The notes: a model not told the origin generated them from the sequence alone. DNA of 64,000 nt from Streptomyces sclerotialus (GCF_040907265.1 NZ_JBFOHP010000002.1:5890001-5954000), one strand, 5' to 3'; shown: positions 25,441 through 34,977, numbered from the stretch's first letter. Numbers and translations: made by a program.

Positions 25441-25998
25441 GTGATCGAAGAGATCCTCCTCGAGGCCGAGGAGAAGATGGAGAAGGCCGTCGTGGTCGCC
25501 AAGGAGGACTTCGCCGCGATCCGCACCGGGCGTGCGCACCCGGCGATGTTCAACAAGATCGTGGCGGACTACTACGGTGCCTTGACGCCGATCAACCAAC
25601 TGGCGTCGTTCTCGGTGCCCGAGCCGCGGATGGCCGTGGTGACCCCGTTCGACAAGAGCGCGCTGCGCAACATCGAGCAGGCCATCCGCGACTCCGACCT
25701 CGGCGTCAACCCGAGCAACGACGGCAACATCATCCGAGTGACGTTCCCCGAGCTGACCGAGGAGCGCCGCAAGGAGTTCATCAAGGTCGCCAAGGGCAAG
25801 GGCGAGGACGCCAAGATCTCCATCCGCAGCGTCCGCCGCAAGGCCAAGGAGACCCTCGACAAGCTCGTCAAGGACAAGGAGACCGGCGAGGACGAGGTGC
25901 GCCGCGCCGAGAAGGAGCTCGACGACACCACCGCGAAGTACGTCGCGCAGGTGGACGAGCTGCTCAAGCACAAGGAATCCGAGCTGCTCGAGGTCTGA
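25441..25998 (+). CDS. frr: Ribosome recycling factor
   Basis: 185 residues. RRF splits post-termination ribosomes with EF-G. It begins [20 protein letters not shown], with the conserved [16 protein letters not shown] (residues 23-38) and [27 protein letters not shown] core, and the long C-terminal helix. Two adjacent GTG codons are possible; 25441 is chosen because AGGAG ends six bases before it. Its stop overlaps the cdsA ATG by one base. Confidence 0.97.
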   Translation: MIEEILLEAEEKMEKAVVVAKEDFAAIRTGRAHPAMFNKIVADYYGALTPINQLASFSVPEPRMAVVTPFDKSALRNIEQAIRDSDLGVNPSNDGNIIRVTFPELTEERRKEFIKVAKGKGEDAKISIRSVRRKAKETLDKLVKDKETGEDEVRRAEKELDDTTAKYVAQVDELLKHKESELLEV

Positions 25999-27128
25999 TG
26001 AACGAGTCTTCCTGGGGGGCCCGCCCCACGCCCTCGGCGGGCGGGACCCCACCCGGCGCCGGTCCGTGGCCACCTGGCGCGGTACCGGCCGCCCCGTCGG
26101 CGGGTCCCGTGCACGACCGGGCCGCGGCAGCGCAGACTCGGCCCATGCCCACCGTGCCCGACGCAGGCGGAGACCAGGACGACCACCGGGACGAACGGGG
26201 GGCCGCTCGGCTGAGTGGCCCCCTCTTCCACGATGACCAGCCCCAGGAACCCATGCCCACATCCCCGCCGGCACCGGACGACAGCCCCTCACCGGAGAAG
26301 CCGGCGAAGAAGAGCGCGGGCCGCAATCTGCGGGCCGCGATAGGGGTGGGCGTCGGTCTCGGCGCGGTCATCGTGCTCTCGCTGTTCGTCTACAAGCCGG
26401 TCTTCGTGGGCGTCATCGCGGTCGCCGTCGTCGTCGGGCTGTGGGAGCTGACCTCCCGCCTCGCGGAGCGCAAGGACATCCGCGTGCCCTTGGTGCCGCT
26501 CGCGGTCGGCGGTACGGCCATGGTCGTCGCCGGATACGTACGCGGGGCCGAGGGCGCCTGGGTGGCGATGGCGCTCACCGCGCTCGCCGTCCTGGTCTGG
26601 CGGATGACCGAGGCCCCGGACCATTACCTCCGGGACGTCACGGCGGGCGTCTTCGCGGCGTTCTACGTACCGTTCCTGGCGACGTTCGTCGCCCTGATGC
26701 TCGCGGCCGACGCGGACGGGCCGTACCGGGTCCTCACGTTCCTGCTGCTGACGGTCGTCAGCGACACCGGCGCCTATGCCGTCGGCTGGCGCTTCGGCCG
26801 GAAGAAGCTCGCTCCCCGCATCAGCCCCGGCAAGACCCGCGAGGGCCTGGTCGGCGCGGTGGCCTTCGCCATGGCGGCGGGCGCGCTGTGCATGGAGTTC
26901 CTCATCGAGGACGGCGCGTGGTGGCAGGGCCTGCTCCTGGGCCTCGCGGTCGCCGCCAGCGCGACCCTCGGCGACCTCGGCGAGTCCATGATCAAGCGGG
27001 ACCTCGGCATCAAGGACATGGGCACCCTGCTGCCCGGCCACGGCGGCATCATGGACCGCCTGGACTCCCTCCTGCCGACGGCCCCGGTGGTCTGGCTGCT
27101 CCTGGTCCTCTTCGTAGGTACGGGCTGA
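25998..27128 (+). CDS. cdsA: Phosphatidate cytidylyltransferase (CDP-diacylglycerol synthase)
   Basis: 376 residues. It makes CDP-diacylglycerol from phosphatidic acid and CTP, the branch point of phospholipid synthesis. After a Pro/Ala/Asp-rich cytoplasmic N-terminus of about 110 residues come seven to eight membrane segments. The family signature is complete, with SMIKRDLGIKDMGTLLPGHG followed by GIMDR near residues 328-352. The extended N-terminus is usual in actinobacteria. Translation is coupled to frr. A perfect hairpin ends the unit. Confidence 0.95.
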   Translation: MNESSWGARPTPSAGGTPPGAGPWPPGAVPAAPSAGPVHDRAAAAQTRPMPTVPDAGGDQDDHRDERGAARLSGPLFHDDQPQEPMPTSPPAPDDSPSPEKPAKKSAGRNLRAAIGVGVGLGAVIVLSLFVYKPVFVGVIAVAVVVGLWELTSRLAERKDIRVPLVPLAVGGTAMVVAGYVRGAEGAWVAMALTALAVLVWRMTEAPDHYLRDVTAGVFAAFYVPFLATFVALMLAADADGPYRVLTFLLLTVVSDTGAYAVGWRFGRKKLAPRISPGKTREGLVGAVAFAMAAGALCMEFLIEDGAWWQGLLLGLAVAASATLGDLGESMIKRDLGIKDMGTLLPGHGGIMDRLDSLLPTAPVVWLLLVLFVGTG

Positions 27129-27169
27129 CCGGTCCGTACGCGTACGCGCCCCGCGACCGTCACTCACCG

Positions 27170-27213
27170 ACCCCGAGGGCCCGCCGTTCACGTGAACGGC
27201 GGGCCCTCGGGGT
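27170..27213 (+). terminator. Perfect 22-bp palindromic hairpin after cdsA
   Basis: The 44 bases 27170-27213 are a perfect inverted repeat centred on TTCACGTGAA. The arms contain CCCGAGGGCCCGCC and its complement. It lies 41 bp after the cdsA stop and is followed by TTCGTCGTTG. This is the strongest terminator candidate in the window and could act on both strands. Confidence 0.85.
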
Positions 27214-27474
27214 TCGTCGTTGCGCGCAGCCGACCGTGGTACCACCGGGATGCGGGCATCGCGTCACGAGGACGCCAGCACGTCACGAGGACGACACCGC
27301 ATTCCGAAGAACGGGACGGTGGCCATCCGGTGGATCCACGGCGAACTGTGCAGTATGTATGTCATATCGACCAACTCCCGGTGCGGGCGGGTCGGTTGTG
27401 ACGAGCAGGGACGAGGCCGCGGTCGGGCCACGTCAGGGGGAGCCTGTGGGGGGCTCGGAAAGGCCAGGGCGCAT

Positions 27475-29562
27475 ATGAGCCGTCGTTCCACCGGACTGAT
27501 CGCCACCTGGGCGGAGATCCAGCGCCGGCAGCAGCGCCAGGAGGAGGCGCGGCGTCGTACCTGGGAGCAGCAGCAACGGGAGCAGGAGCGGCAGGAGCGC
27601 GCGGCGCAGCGGGCGGCCGCACGCAGCCGGCGGGAGGAGCAGGCGGCCTACCGGCAGCGGCGGGAGGCCGACGCGCGCCGGCGCACCGAGGAGCTGGACG
27701 CGCAGGTGGAGAGGGTGCGGAACCTCCTGTCGTCGGGGTGTGCCGCTCCCGCGTTCACGCCTGCCGCGCTCGCCCGGCCCGAACGGGTGGAGCCCTTCGC
27801 GCCGGGCCGGCTCGGTGTGCCCGTACCGATGCCGGACCCGAACGCCTATCAGCCGCAGTCACCGGTCGGCTGGGGCCCGGGGGCGAACCGGCAGGCGCAG
27901 GAGCAGGCCCGCGCGCGGTACGAGCACGACCGGCGGGCGGCTCAGGCGGCCGAGGCCCAGCGGCAGCACCAGCTCGCGCTCTACCACCAGCAGTACCAGC
28001 AGTGGGCGGACGAACAGCTTGCGGAGATCCGCCGGCACAACGCCGGCATCGCGGAGCTGACCGCCGCCCTCCGCCGGGGCGAGCCGGACTCGGTGGTGGA
28101 GTACTTCACCGCTGCGCTCTACGCCTCGCAAGGGTGGCCGCACGACTTTCCCCACCAAGTGACCGCCTCGTTCGACGCCGCCGCCCGGCAGCTCGTCCTG
28201 AACCGGGAGCTGCCCGATGACGCGGTCGTCCCGGAGGCGTCGCTGGTGCGGTACATGCCCGGCGCCGACCGGGACAAGGAGGTCCGGCGGCCGGCCGTCG
28301 AACGCCGGGCCCTGTACCGCGACGTCCTGGCGCAGTGCGTGCTGCTGGCGCTGCGCGACCTCTTCGCCGCCGATCAGTTCGGCGTGCTGGACTCGGTGGT
28401 CCTCAACGGGTTCGTGGACGGCACCGACCCGGCCACCGGCCATCGCGCGCAGGTCTTCCTGGCCACGGTGACGGTCTCGCGCGCCGACTTCGCCAGGCTG
28501 AACCTGACGCAGGTCAGTGCGCCGGACTGCCTGGTGGACGGCCTCCGCGGCCGGCTCTCCGACCGCCCGGACCGGCGCGCCGGGGTACGCCCGGACCGGT
28601 TGCCCGGTGACGGCGGTGGCAGTGTGGCCTCCCAGGGGGACGGCGAGGAGCCGGACCTGTACGAGATGGACCCGCTGCGGTTCGAGGAGCTCGTGGCGGA
28701 GCTGTTCCGGGCCATGGGGATGCAGGCGGTCACCACGGCGCGGTCGGGTGACGGGGGCGTGGACGTGGACGCGCTGGACCCGGACCCGATCCGGGGCGGC
28801 AAGATCGTCGTGCAGGTGAAGCGGTACCGCAACACGGTGCCGCCGAGCGCGGTGCGCGATCTGTACGGCACGGTGCAGGCCGCCGGCGCGAACAAGGGCG
28901 TACTGATCACCACCTCCGCCTTCGGTCCCGGCTCGCACGCCTTCGCCAACGGCAAACCGCTGACCCTCGTCGCCGGCACCGAACTGGTGGACCTCCTGAG
29001 CCGCCACGGCCTGAGCGGGCGCCTCGGTGGCGCCGCCGCGCGGCAGGAAGCCGCCACGGACCCCGAAGCCGACCTGGACGACACCAGCGTGCTGGGCCTG
29101 ACCTGGTCCGGAGCCGTGTCCCTGGACGTGTGCGCGCTCGTCTGCCAGGGGAACCGCATCCTCAGCGAGGACCGGTTCGTCTTCTACAACAACCCGCGCA
29201 CCCCCGACGGCAGCGTCCGGATGATGCCTGCCGTCGCCCCGGACAAGGCAGCGGTCTGGGTCCGCTTCGAGCACCTTCCTCCCCAGGCGGACCGGCTCGT
29301 CCTGGTCGCCGCCGTCGACCCCGAGACCCATCCCGACGCGGACCTGTCCGGCTTCTCCGACGCCCGGCTCCGCCTGTCGGACCCCTCGGGAACAGCGATC
29401 GACGAACTCCAGGTCTCCGACGGCCGCCCCGGCGAGACCGCCCTCGTCCTGGGCTCCTTCCGCAGACGCTCCAGCGGCGACTGGTCCTTCGTCCCCGGCG
29501 GCAAGGGCTACCCGGACGGCCTGGTCCCCCTGGTCGAGGAGTACGGCATCGAGGTCGCCTAG
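27475..29562 (+). CDS. Mrr-type restriction endonuclease domain fused to a TerD domain
   Basis: 695 residues. Residues about 15-80 and 135-200 are Gln/Arg/Ala-rich and predicted coiled coil. Near 395-520 is an Mrr-cat nuclease domain: DPLRFEELVAELFRAMG, then SGDGGVDVDALD (catalytic Asp) and KIVVQVKRYRN (QxK). From about 535 to the end is a TerD/stress domain: SLDVCALVCQG, SEDRFVFYNNPRTPDGSV, GETALVLGSFRRRSSGDWSF and GYPDGLVPLVEEYGI. TerD proteins bind calcium and occur in tellurite/phage resistance operons. ATG 27475 begins the coiled-coil part; a longer frame exists without family match. No methyltransferase or other ter gene is adjacent. Confidence 0.85.
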   Translation: MSRRSTGLIATWAEIQRRQQRQEEARRRTWEQQQREQERQERAAQRAAARSRREEQAAYRQRREADARRRTEELDAQVERVRNLLSSGCAAPAFTPAALARPERVEPFAPGRLGVPVPMPDPNAYQPQSPVGWGPGANRQAQEQARARYEHDRRAAQAAEAQRQHQLALYHQQYQQWADEQLAEIRRHNAGIAELTAALRRGEPDSVVEYFTAALYASQGWPHDFPHQVTASFDAAARQLVLNRELPDDAVVPEASLVRYMPGADRDKEVRRPAVERRALYRDVLAQCVLLALRDLFAADQFGVLDSVVLNGFVDGTDPATGHRAQVFLATVTVSRADFARLNLTQVSAPDCLVDGLRGRLSDRPDRRAGVRPDRLPGDGGGSVASQGDGEEPDLYEMDPLRFEELVAELFRAMGMQAVTTARSGDGGVDVDALDPDPIRGGKIVVQVKRYRNTVPPSAVRDLYGTVQAAGANKGVLITTSAFGPGSHAFANGKPLTLVAGTELVDLLSRHGLSGRLGGAAARQEAATDPEADLDDTSVLGLTWSGAVSLDVCALVCQGNRILSEDRFVFYNNPRTPDGSVRMMPAVAPDKAAVWVRFEHLPPQADRLVLVAAVDPETHPDADLSGFSDARLRLSDPSGTAIDELQVSDGRPGETALVLGSFRRRSSGDWSFVPGGKGYPDGLVPLVEEYGIEVA

Positions 29563-29652
29563 CCCCGCCCGCGCCGCAGCGCGAACGAGGTGACCGTCCC
29601 CACCTCCGCTGCCCCGGAAGCGGCCCGGATGATCTGCGACACTGGACGGACC

Positions 29653-30759
29653 ATGCCTGCACCTGGAGAACTTACTTTTGTCGCGCCGCGGGGGGCCAAG
29701 AAGCCGCCGCGGCATCTTGCCGATCTTTCGCCTGCTGAGCGTAAGGAGGCCGTGGCGGCGATCGGGGAGAAGCCGTTCCGCGCCAAGCAGCTGTCGCAGC
29801 ACTACTTCGCGCGGTACGCGCACGACCCGGAGCAGTGGACGGACATCCCGGCCGCGGCGCGGGAGAAGCTGGCGGCCGAGATGCTGCCGGAGCTGATGAG
29901 TGTGGTGCGGCACATCTCGTGCGACGACGACCAGACCCGTAAGACGCTGTGGAAGCTGTTCGACGGGACGCTGGTCGAGTCGGTGCTCATGCGGTACCCG
30001 GACCGGGTGACGATGTGCATCTCCTCGCAGGCCGGGTGCGGGATGAACTGCCCGTTCTGCGCGACGGGGCAGGCGGGGCTGGACCGGAACCTGTCGACGG
30101 CCGAGATCGTTCATCAGATTGTTGATGGCATGCGGGCGCTGCGGGACGGGGAGATCCCGGGTGGGCCGGCGCGGCTGTCGAACATTGTGTTCATGGGCAT
30201 GGGCGAGCCGCTCGCCAACTACAACCGGGTGACGGGGGCCATCCGGCGGCTGACCGACCCCGAGCCGGACGGGCTGGGGCTGTCGCAGCGGGGGATCACG
30301 GTGTCCACGGTGGGCCTGGTGCCGGCGATGCTGCGCTTCGCCGACGAAGGCTTCAAGTGCCGGCTGGCCGTCTCGCTGCACGCGCCGGACGACGAGCTGC
30401 GGGACACGCTCGTACCGGTGAACACGCGCTGGAAGGTGCGTGAGGTGCTGGACGCGGCGTGGACGTACGCCGAGAAGTCCGGGCGGCGGATCTCGATCGA
30501 GTACGCGCTGATCCGGGACATCAACGACCAGGCGTGGCGAGGGGACCTGCTCGGGCGGCTGCTCAAGGGCAAGCGGGTGCATGTGAACCTCATTCCGCTG
30601 AACCCCACGCCCGGCTCGAAGTGGACCGCCTCGCGGCCCGAGGACGAGAAGGCGTTCGTCGAGGCGATCGCGTCGCACGGCGTGCCGGTGACGGTACGGG
30701 ACACCCGTGGCCAGGAGATCGACGGCGCCTGCGGGCAGCTCGCGGCCTCGGAGCGCTGA
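29653..30759 (+). CDS. rlmN: Dual-specificity 23S rRNA/tRNA adenine-C2 methyltransferase RlmN
   Basis: 368 residues, a radical SAM enzyme that methylates A2503 of 23S rRNA and A37 of some tRNAs. The iron-sulphur cluster cysteines are in [16 protein letters not shown] (C129, C133, C136). The two catalytic cysteines expected from E. coli RlmN are present as C122 (VTMCISS) and C360 (IDGACGQL). The [12 protein letters not shown] segment binds SAM. The stop codon lies inside a short tandem duplication (30749-30844). Confidence 0.96.
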   Translation: MPAPGELTFVAPRGAKKPPRHLADLSPAERKEAVAAIGEKPFRAKQLSQHYFARYAHDPEQWTDIPAAAREKLAAEMLPELMSVVRHISCDDDQTRKTLWKLFDGTLVESVLMRYPDRVTMCISSQAGCGMNCPFCATGQAGLDRNLSTAEIVHQIVDGMRALRDGEIPGGPARLSNIVFMGMGEPLANYNRVTGAIRRLTDPEPDGLGLSQRGITVSTVGLVPAMLRFADEGFKCRLAVSLHAPDDELRDTLVPVNTRWKVREVLDAAWTYAEKSGRRISIEYALIRDINDQAWRGDLLGRLLKGKRVHVNLIPLNPTPGSKWTASRPEDEKAFVEAIASHGVPVTVRDTRGQEIDGACGQLAASER

Positions 30760-30844
30760 GGGCCCCGGGCCCCGGGACCGCCCGGGACCGGAGTGCTGAG
30801 GCCCCCCGGGACCGCCCGGGACCGGAGTGCTGAGGGCCCCGGCG
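30749..30844 (+). repeat. Tandem duplication spanning the rlmN stop codon
   Basis: CGGAG(C/T)GCTGAG starts at 30749, 30789 and 30823. The first unit is 40 bp and includes the last codons and TGA of rlmN; the second is 34 bp; the third is partial. Between them CCGGGACCGCCCGGGAC is repeated exactly twice, and it can also pair with itself. Confidence 0.8.
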
Positions 30845-30930
30845 AAGCACGTGGGCCCTCGGAAGGCCGTGGGCGCGCTGGTACCGTGGCGTCGAACGTT
30901 TTTACATCGCGAATAACGCACACACCATCC

Positions 30931-31032
30931 GACAGGGGAGCGCCACAGCGCTGAGAGTGCGGGCAGCGAAGCCGATGCCGCTGCCGCAGACCCTTGAACC
31001 TCGCCCGGGTCATTCCGGGTAGGAAGTTCGGT
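30931..31032 (+). ncRNA. TPP riboswitch (THI element)
   Basis: The conserved core CTGAGAGTGCGG is at 30951-30963. It is followed by GCAGACCCTTGAACCT and by CCGGGTCATTCCGGGTAGGAAG, the two halves of the pyrophosphate- and pyrimidine-sensing helices. It lies 98 bp before the thiB start. Binding of thiamine pyrophosphate is expected to reduce expression of the transporter. A TACCGT box near 30884 is a possible promoter -10. Confidence 0.95.
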
Positions 31033-31048
31033 CTCCTCATGCTGTTGC

Positions 31049-31092
31049 GCCCCGCCCGCGGCACCGGTCCCACCGGACGCCGCGGGCGGGGC
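31049..31092 (+). terminator. Expression-platform hairpin of the TPP riboswitch
   Basis: GCCCCGCCCGCGG (31049-31061) pairs perfectly with CCGCGGGCGGGGC (31080-31092). An inner CCGGT/ACCGG stem is possible. Downstream is CGCGTCTCTTCC. It stands between the aptamer and the thiB ribosome binding site, so it is the likely regulated terminator. Confidence 0.65.
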
Positions 31093-31129
31093 CGCGTCTC
31101 TTCCTGGCCAGCCAGGAGGAATGAAACCA

Positions 31130-32203
31130 GTGAGCACCATCAGGAAGGCCGCGGTGGCGGCCGTCGCCGTCGCGCTGGGCGGTACGGCGTTGGCCGGCTG
31201 CGGCGGATCCGGTGGCGACCAGGCCGCCGACGCCAAGACCGTCAGGCTCGTCTCGCACGACTCCTTCGCCGTCTCGAAGTCCGTGCTGAAGGAGTTCGAG
31301 CGGAGCAGCGGTTACAAGGTGCAGATGGTCAAGGGCGGGGACGCCGGGAAGGCCGTCAACCAGGCGGTGCTGACCAAGGACAACCCGCAGGGCGACGTCT
31401 TCTTCGGCATCGACAACACGCTGCTGTCGCGCGGGCTGGACGAGGGGCTGTTCACGCCGTACGAGGCCAAGGGGCTGTCCGGGGTGCCGGACGAACTGCA
31501 GCTGGACAAGGCGCAGCACCGGGTCACGCCCGTCGACTACGGCGACATCTGCGTCAACTACGACAAGGCGTACTTCGAGAAGCGCGACATCGCGCCGCCG
31601 AAGACGTTCGGTGACCTGGTGAAGCCGCAGTACAAGGGGCTGCTGGTCACCGAGAACTCGGCCACGTCGTCGCCGGGGCTGGCGTTCCAGCTCGGGACGA
31701 TCGCGGAGTACGGCCAGGACGGCTGGCAGGGTTACTGGAAGAAGCTCAAGGCCAACGGCGTCGAGGTCGTGGACGGCTGGGAGCAGGCGTACTACGAGCG
31801 GTTCTCCGGAGCCGGGGGCGGCAAGGGGGACAAGCCGCTGGTCGTCTCCTACGCCTCCAGCCCGCCGGCCGAGGTGATGGACAAGAAGCCGGCACCGAAG
31901 GAGGCGCCGACCGGCGTCGCCACCGGTACCTGCTTCCGGCAGACCGAGTTCGCCGGACTGCTGAAGGGCGCGGCGAACGAGAAGGGCGGCAAGGCGCTGC
32001 TGGACTTCCTGATCAGCAAGAAGTTCCAGGAGGACATGCCGCTGCAGATGTTCGTCAACCCGGTGGTCGAGGGCGCGAAGGTGCCCGAGCTGTTCACCAA
32101 GTACGGGCAGAAGATCGACGACCCGAAGACGGTGGCGCCCGACGAGATCAGCAGGAACCGCGAACAGTGGATCAAGCAGTGGTCGTCGCTCGTCCTGAAG
32201 TAG
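31130..32203 (+). CDS. thiB: Thiamine ABC transporter substrate-binding lipoprotein
   Basis: About 357 residues. A lipoprotein signal with lipobox LAGC lies at residues 20-25. The mature part resembles ThiB: VRLVSHDSFAVSKSVLKEF near 35-53, then GDVFFGIDNTLLSRGLDEG and DYGDICVNYDKAYF. I prefer GTG at 31130 because AGGAGGA ends nine bases before it; ATG 31121 directly abuts that site. The upstream TPP riboswitch confirms thiamine as ligand family. Its end overlaps thiP. Confidence 0.92.
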   Translation: MSTIRKAAVAAVAVALGGTALAGCGGSGGDQAADAKTVRLVSHDSFAVSKSVLKEFERSSGYKVQMVKGGDAGKAVNQAVLTKDNPQGDVFFGIDNTLLSRGLDEGLFTPYEAKGLSGVPDELQLDKAQHRVTPVDYGDICVNYDKAYFEKRDIAPPKTFGDLVKPQYKGLLVTENSATSSPGLAFQLGTIAEYGQDGWQGYWKKLKANGVEVVDGWEQAYYERFSGAGGGKGDKPLVVSYASSPPAEVMDKKPAPKEAPTGVATGTCFRQTEFAGLLKGAANEKGGKALLDFLISKKFQEDMPLQMFVNPVVEGAKVPELFTKYGQKIDDPKTVAPDEISRNREQWIKQWSSLVLK

Positions 32204-33888
32204 AGCGCGAGGCGGCCGGGCAGGGCCGGGACACCGCGGGGCGCCGCGCCACGGCGGCCCGGCTCGCGCTGATGGCCCTGCCGTTCGCCTTCTTCGTGCT
32301 CTTCTTCGCCTACCCCGTCGCCACGATCGTCGGGCGGGGGCTGCGGGAGGGCGGCAGCTGGCGGTTCGGGCGGGCGGCGGACGTGCTCGCCGATCCCGAC
32401 CTGCTGCACGTGCTGTGGTTCACCGTCTGGCAGGCGGTGGCCTCCACGGCACTCACGCTGCTGATCGCGCTCCCCGGCGCGTACGTCTTCGCGCGCTTCG
32501 AATTCCCCGGAAAGAGGCTGTTGCGGGCGGTCGTCACCGTGCCCTTCGTGCTGCCCACCGTCGTCGTCGGCTCCGCCTTCCTGGCGCTCGTCGGCCGCGG
32601 CGGGCTGCTGGACGACCTGTGGGGCGTACGGCTGGACACCTCGGTCCGGGCGATCCTGCTCGCGCACGTCTTCTTCAACTACGCGGTGGTCGTACGGACC
32701 GTCGGCGGGCTCTGGGGCGCGCTGGACCCGCGTCAGGAGGAGGCCGCGCGGGTGCTCGGCGCCGGGCGGTTCGCGGCCTGGCGGCGGGTGACGCTGCCCG
32801 CGCTGGCGCCCGCGGTGGCCGCCGCCGCCCTGATGGTCTTCCTCTTCACCTTCACCTCCTTCGGGATCGTGCAGATCCTCGGGGGCCCGCGCTTCGCCAC
32901 CCTCGAGGTGGAGATCTACCGGCAGACCGCCGACTTCCTGGACCTGCCGACCGCCGCCGTGCTCACCCTGCTCCAGTTCGCCGCGGTCCTGGCCCTGCTC
33001 GCGCTGCACGCGTGGACGGTCCGGCGCCGCGAGAGCGCGCTCAAGCTCGTCGACGCCTCCCGTACGGCGCGCCGGCCGCGCGGCGCCGGGCAGTGGGCGC
33101 TGCTGTGGAGCACGCTCGGGGTGATCGCCGTACTGCTGGTGCTGCCGCTGGCCGTACTGGTGGAGCGGTCCTTCGCCGGGCCCGACGGCTACGGCCCGGT
33201 CTTCTACCGTGCGCTGCAGGCCGCGGCCGCCGCCGACTCGACGTTCACCGTGCCGCCGCTGGCCGCCCTGTGGAACTCGCTGGAGTACGCGGTGGCGGCG
33301 ACGGCGATCGCCCTCGTCATCGGGGGACTCGCCGCGGCCGCGCTGGCCCGGCGCGGCGGCGGCCGGCTCGTCCGCGGCTTCGACGCGCTGCTCATGCTGC
33401 CGCTCGGCGTCTCCGCCGTGACCGTCGGCTTCGGCTTCCTGATCACCCTGGACGAGCCGCCGCTGGACCTGCGCTCCTCCTGGTGGCTGGTACCGCTGGC
33501 GCAGGCGCTGGTGGGCGTGCCGTTCGTCGTACGGACCATGCTGCCGGTGCTGCGCGCGGTCGACGGGCGGCTGCGGGAGGCCGCGGCCGTACTGGGCGCC
33601 GCGCCGTGGCAGGTCTGGCGTGAGGTGGACCTGCCGCTGGTGCGGCGGGCGCTGCTGATCGCGGCGGGCTTCGCGTTCGCCGTCTCGCTCGGCGAGTTCG
33701 GCGCGACGGTGTTCATCGCGCGCCCGGACCGGCCCACGCTGCCCGTGGCCGTGGCCCGGCTGCTGGGCCGCGCGGGGGAGCTCAACTACGGGCAGGCGAT
33801 GGCCCTGTCGACGATTCTGATGGTGGTGTGCGCGGGGGCGCTGCTGGCGCTGGAGCGGGTACGCACCGACCGGACGGGAGAGTTCTAG
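32167..33888 (+). CDS. thiP: Thiamine ABC transporter permease
   Basis: Up to 573 residues forming two six-helix permease halves, the fused ThiP layout. EAA-type loops are visible in each half: EEAARVLGAGRFAAWRRVTL near residue 195, and REAAAVLGAAPWQVWREVDL near 480. The start overlaps the thiB end: ATG 32167 or GTG 32179 in the same frame. The stop TAG directly precedes the thiQ GTG. The transporter is probably made as one transcript under the riboswitch. Confidence 0.93.
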   Translation: MDQAVVVARPEVEREAAGQGRDTAGRRATAARLALMALPFAFFVLFFAYPVATIVGRGLREGGSWRFGRAADVLADPDLLHVLWFTVWQAVASTALTLLIALPGAYVFARFEFPGKRLLRAVVTVPFVLPTVVVGSAFLALVGRGGLLDDLWGVRLDTSVRAILLAHVFFNYAVVVRTVGGLWGALDPRQEEAARVLGAGRFAAWRRVTLPALAPAVAAAALMVFLFTFTSFGIVQILGGPRFATLEVEIYRQTADFLDLPTAAVLTLLQFAAVLALLALHAWTVRRRESALKLVDASRTARRPRGAGQWALLWSTLGVIAVLLVLPLAVLVERSFAGPDGYGPVFYRALQAAAAADSTFTVPPLAALWNSLEYAVAATAIALVIGGLAAAALARRGGGRLVRGFDALLMLPLGVSAVTVGFGFLITLDEPPLDLRSSWWLVPLAQALVGVPFVVRTMLPVLRAVDGRLREAAAVLGAAPWQVWREVDLPLVRRALLIAAGFAFAVSLGEFGATVFIARPDRPTLPVAVARLLGRAGELNYGQAMALSTILMVVCAGALLALERVRTDRTGEF

Positions 33889-34977
33889 GTGAACGGCACA
33901 CCGGCCGACACGGCAGCCGAGTCCGTTGCGGCGGAGGACGCGCCCGCGCCCTTGCTGCGGCTCGGCGGCCTCACCGTGCGCTTCGGGGCGCACACCGCGC
34001 TGGACACGGTGGACCTGGACGTCGCCGAGCACGAGACCGTCTGCGTCCTCGGGCCCAGCGGCAGCGGAAAGTCCACGCTGCTGCGGGTGATCGCCGGACT
34101 GCAGCAGGCCGACGCGGGAGAGGTCGTACTGGACGGCCAGGACCTGCGTACCGTACCGACGCACCGGCGCGGCGTCGGGCTGATGTTCCAGGACCACCAG
34201 CTCTTCCCGCAGCGCGACGTGGCCGGAAACGTCGCCTTCGGGCTGCGGATGCGCGGCACCGCGCGGGCCGAGCGGGACCGCAAGGTCGCCGAACTGCTCG
34301 ACCTGGTCGGCCTCCCCGGCGCCCAGCACCGCGCCGTCGGCTCGCTCTCCGGCGGCGAGCAGCAGCGCGTCGCGCTGGCCAGGGCGCTGGCGCCCGGGCC
34401 CCGGCTGCTCATGCTGGACGAACCGCTCGGCCAGCTCGACCGCGGCCTGCGCGAGCGCCTCGTGGTCGAACTGCGGCGGCTCTTCGGCGAGTTGGGGACG
34501 ACCGTGCTGGCGGTGACGCACGACCAGGGCGAGGCCTTCGCGCTCGCCGACCGGGTGGTGATCATGCGGGACGGGCGGATCGCGCAGACCGGCACGCCGC
34601 TGGAGGTCTGGCAGCGCCCGGCCGGTGAATTCGTCGCCCGCTTCCTCGGCTTCGACAATGTCGTACCGGCCACGGTCACCGGCGAGGCCGCCGACACGCC
34701 CTGGGGCAAGGTGCCGGTCCCGGACGGTACGGCGGAGGGCACCTGCCGCCTCCTCGTCCGCCCGGCCGGGGTCCGCCTGGTCCCGGCCCGCGAGGGCCTG
34801 CCCTGCACGGTCGCGGCGCGTACCTTCCGCGGTACGCACGTCGCGCTGCGACTGCGCCCGGCGAGCGGACCCGAACTGGACGCGGCCTGCGCACTTGCGG
34901 ACGCGCCGGAGGTGGGCGACCGGGTGGGCGCGGCGTTCACGGCGGGGGATGTGGTGGTTCTGCCGACGGAGGGGTGA
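33889..34977 (+). CDS. thiQ: Thiamine ABC transporter ATP-binding protein
   Basis: 362 residues. Walker A is GPSGSGKST near residue 55. The signature is LSGGEQQRVALARAL, Walker B is LLMLDEPLGQLD and the H-loop is LAVTHDQGEAF. A C-terminal domain of about 120 residues follows, as in Fe3+/polyamine-type ATPases; E. coli ThiQ is shorter. GTG 33889 directly follows the thiP stop. The role in thiamine uptake comes from the riboswitch and partners. The stop lies within the terminator stem. Confidence 0.9.
   Translation: MNGTPADTAAESVAAEDAPAPLLRLGGLTVRFGAHTALDTVDLDVAEHETVCVLGPSGSGKSTLLRVIAGLQQADAGEVVLDGQDLRTVPTHRRGVGLMFQDHQLFPQRDVAGNVAFGLRMRGTARAERDRKVAELLDLVGLPGAQHRAVGSLSGGEQQRVALARALAPGPRLLMLDEPLGQLDRGLRERLVVELRRLFGELGTTVLAVTHDQGEAFALADRVVIMRDGRIAQTGTPLEVWQRPAGEFVARFLGFDNVVPATVTGEAADTPWGKVPVPDGTAEGTCRLLVRPAGVRLVPAREGLPCTVAARTFRGTHVALRLRPASGPELDAACALADAPEVGDRVGAAFTAGDVVVLPTEG

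Noticed and set aside
27859..31236. An open frame of over 1100 codons on the minus strand opposite the Mrr-TerD, rlmN and thiB genes
   Set aside because: Its residues show no family resemblance and it is antisense to three well-supported genes. Long antisense frames are normal in DNA with very high third-position GC.
31849..34839. A frame of nearly 1000 codons opposite the thiamine transporter genes
   Set aside because: Composition is Arg/Gln/Gly/Ala noise and the plus-strand genes are complete with all ABC motifs.
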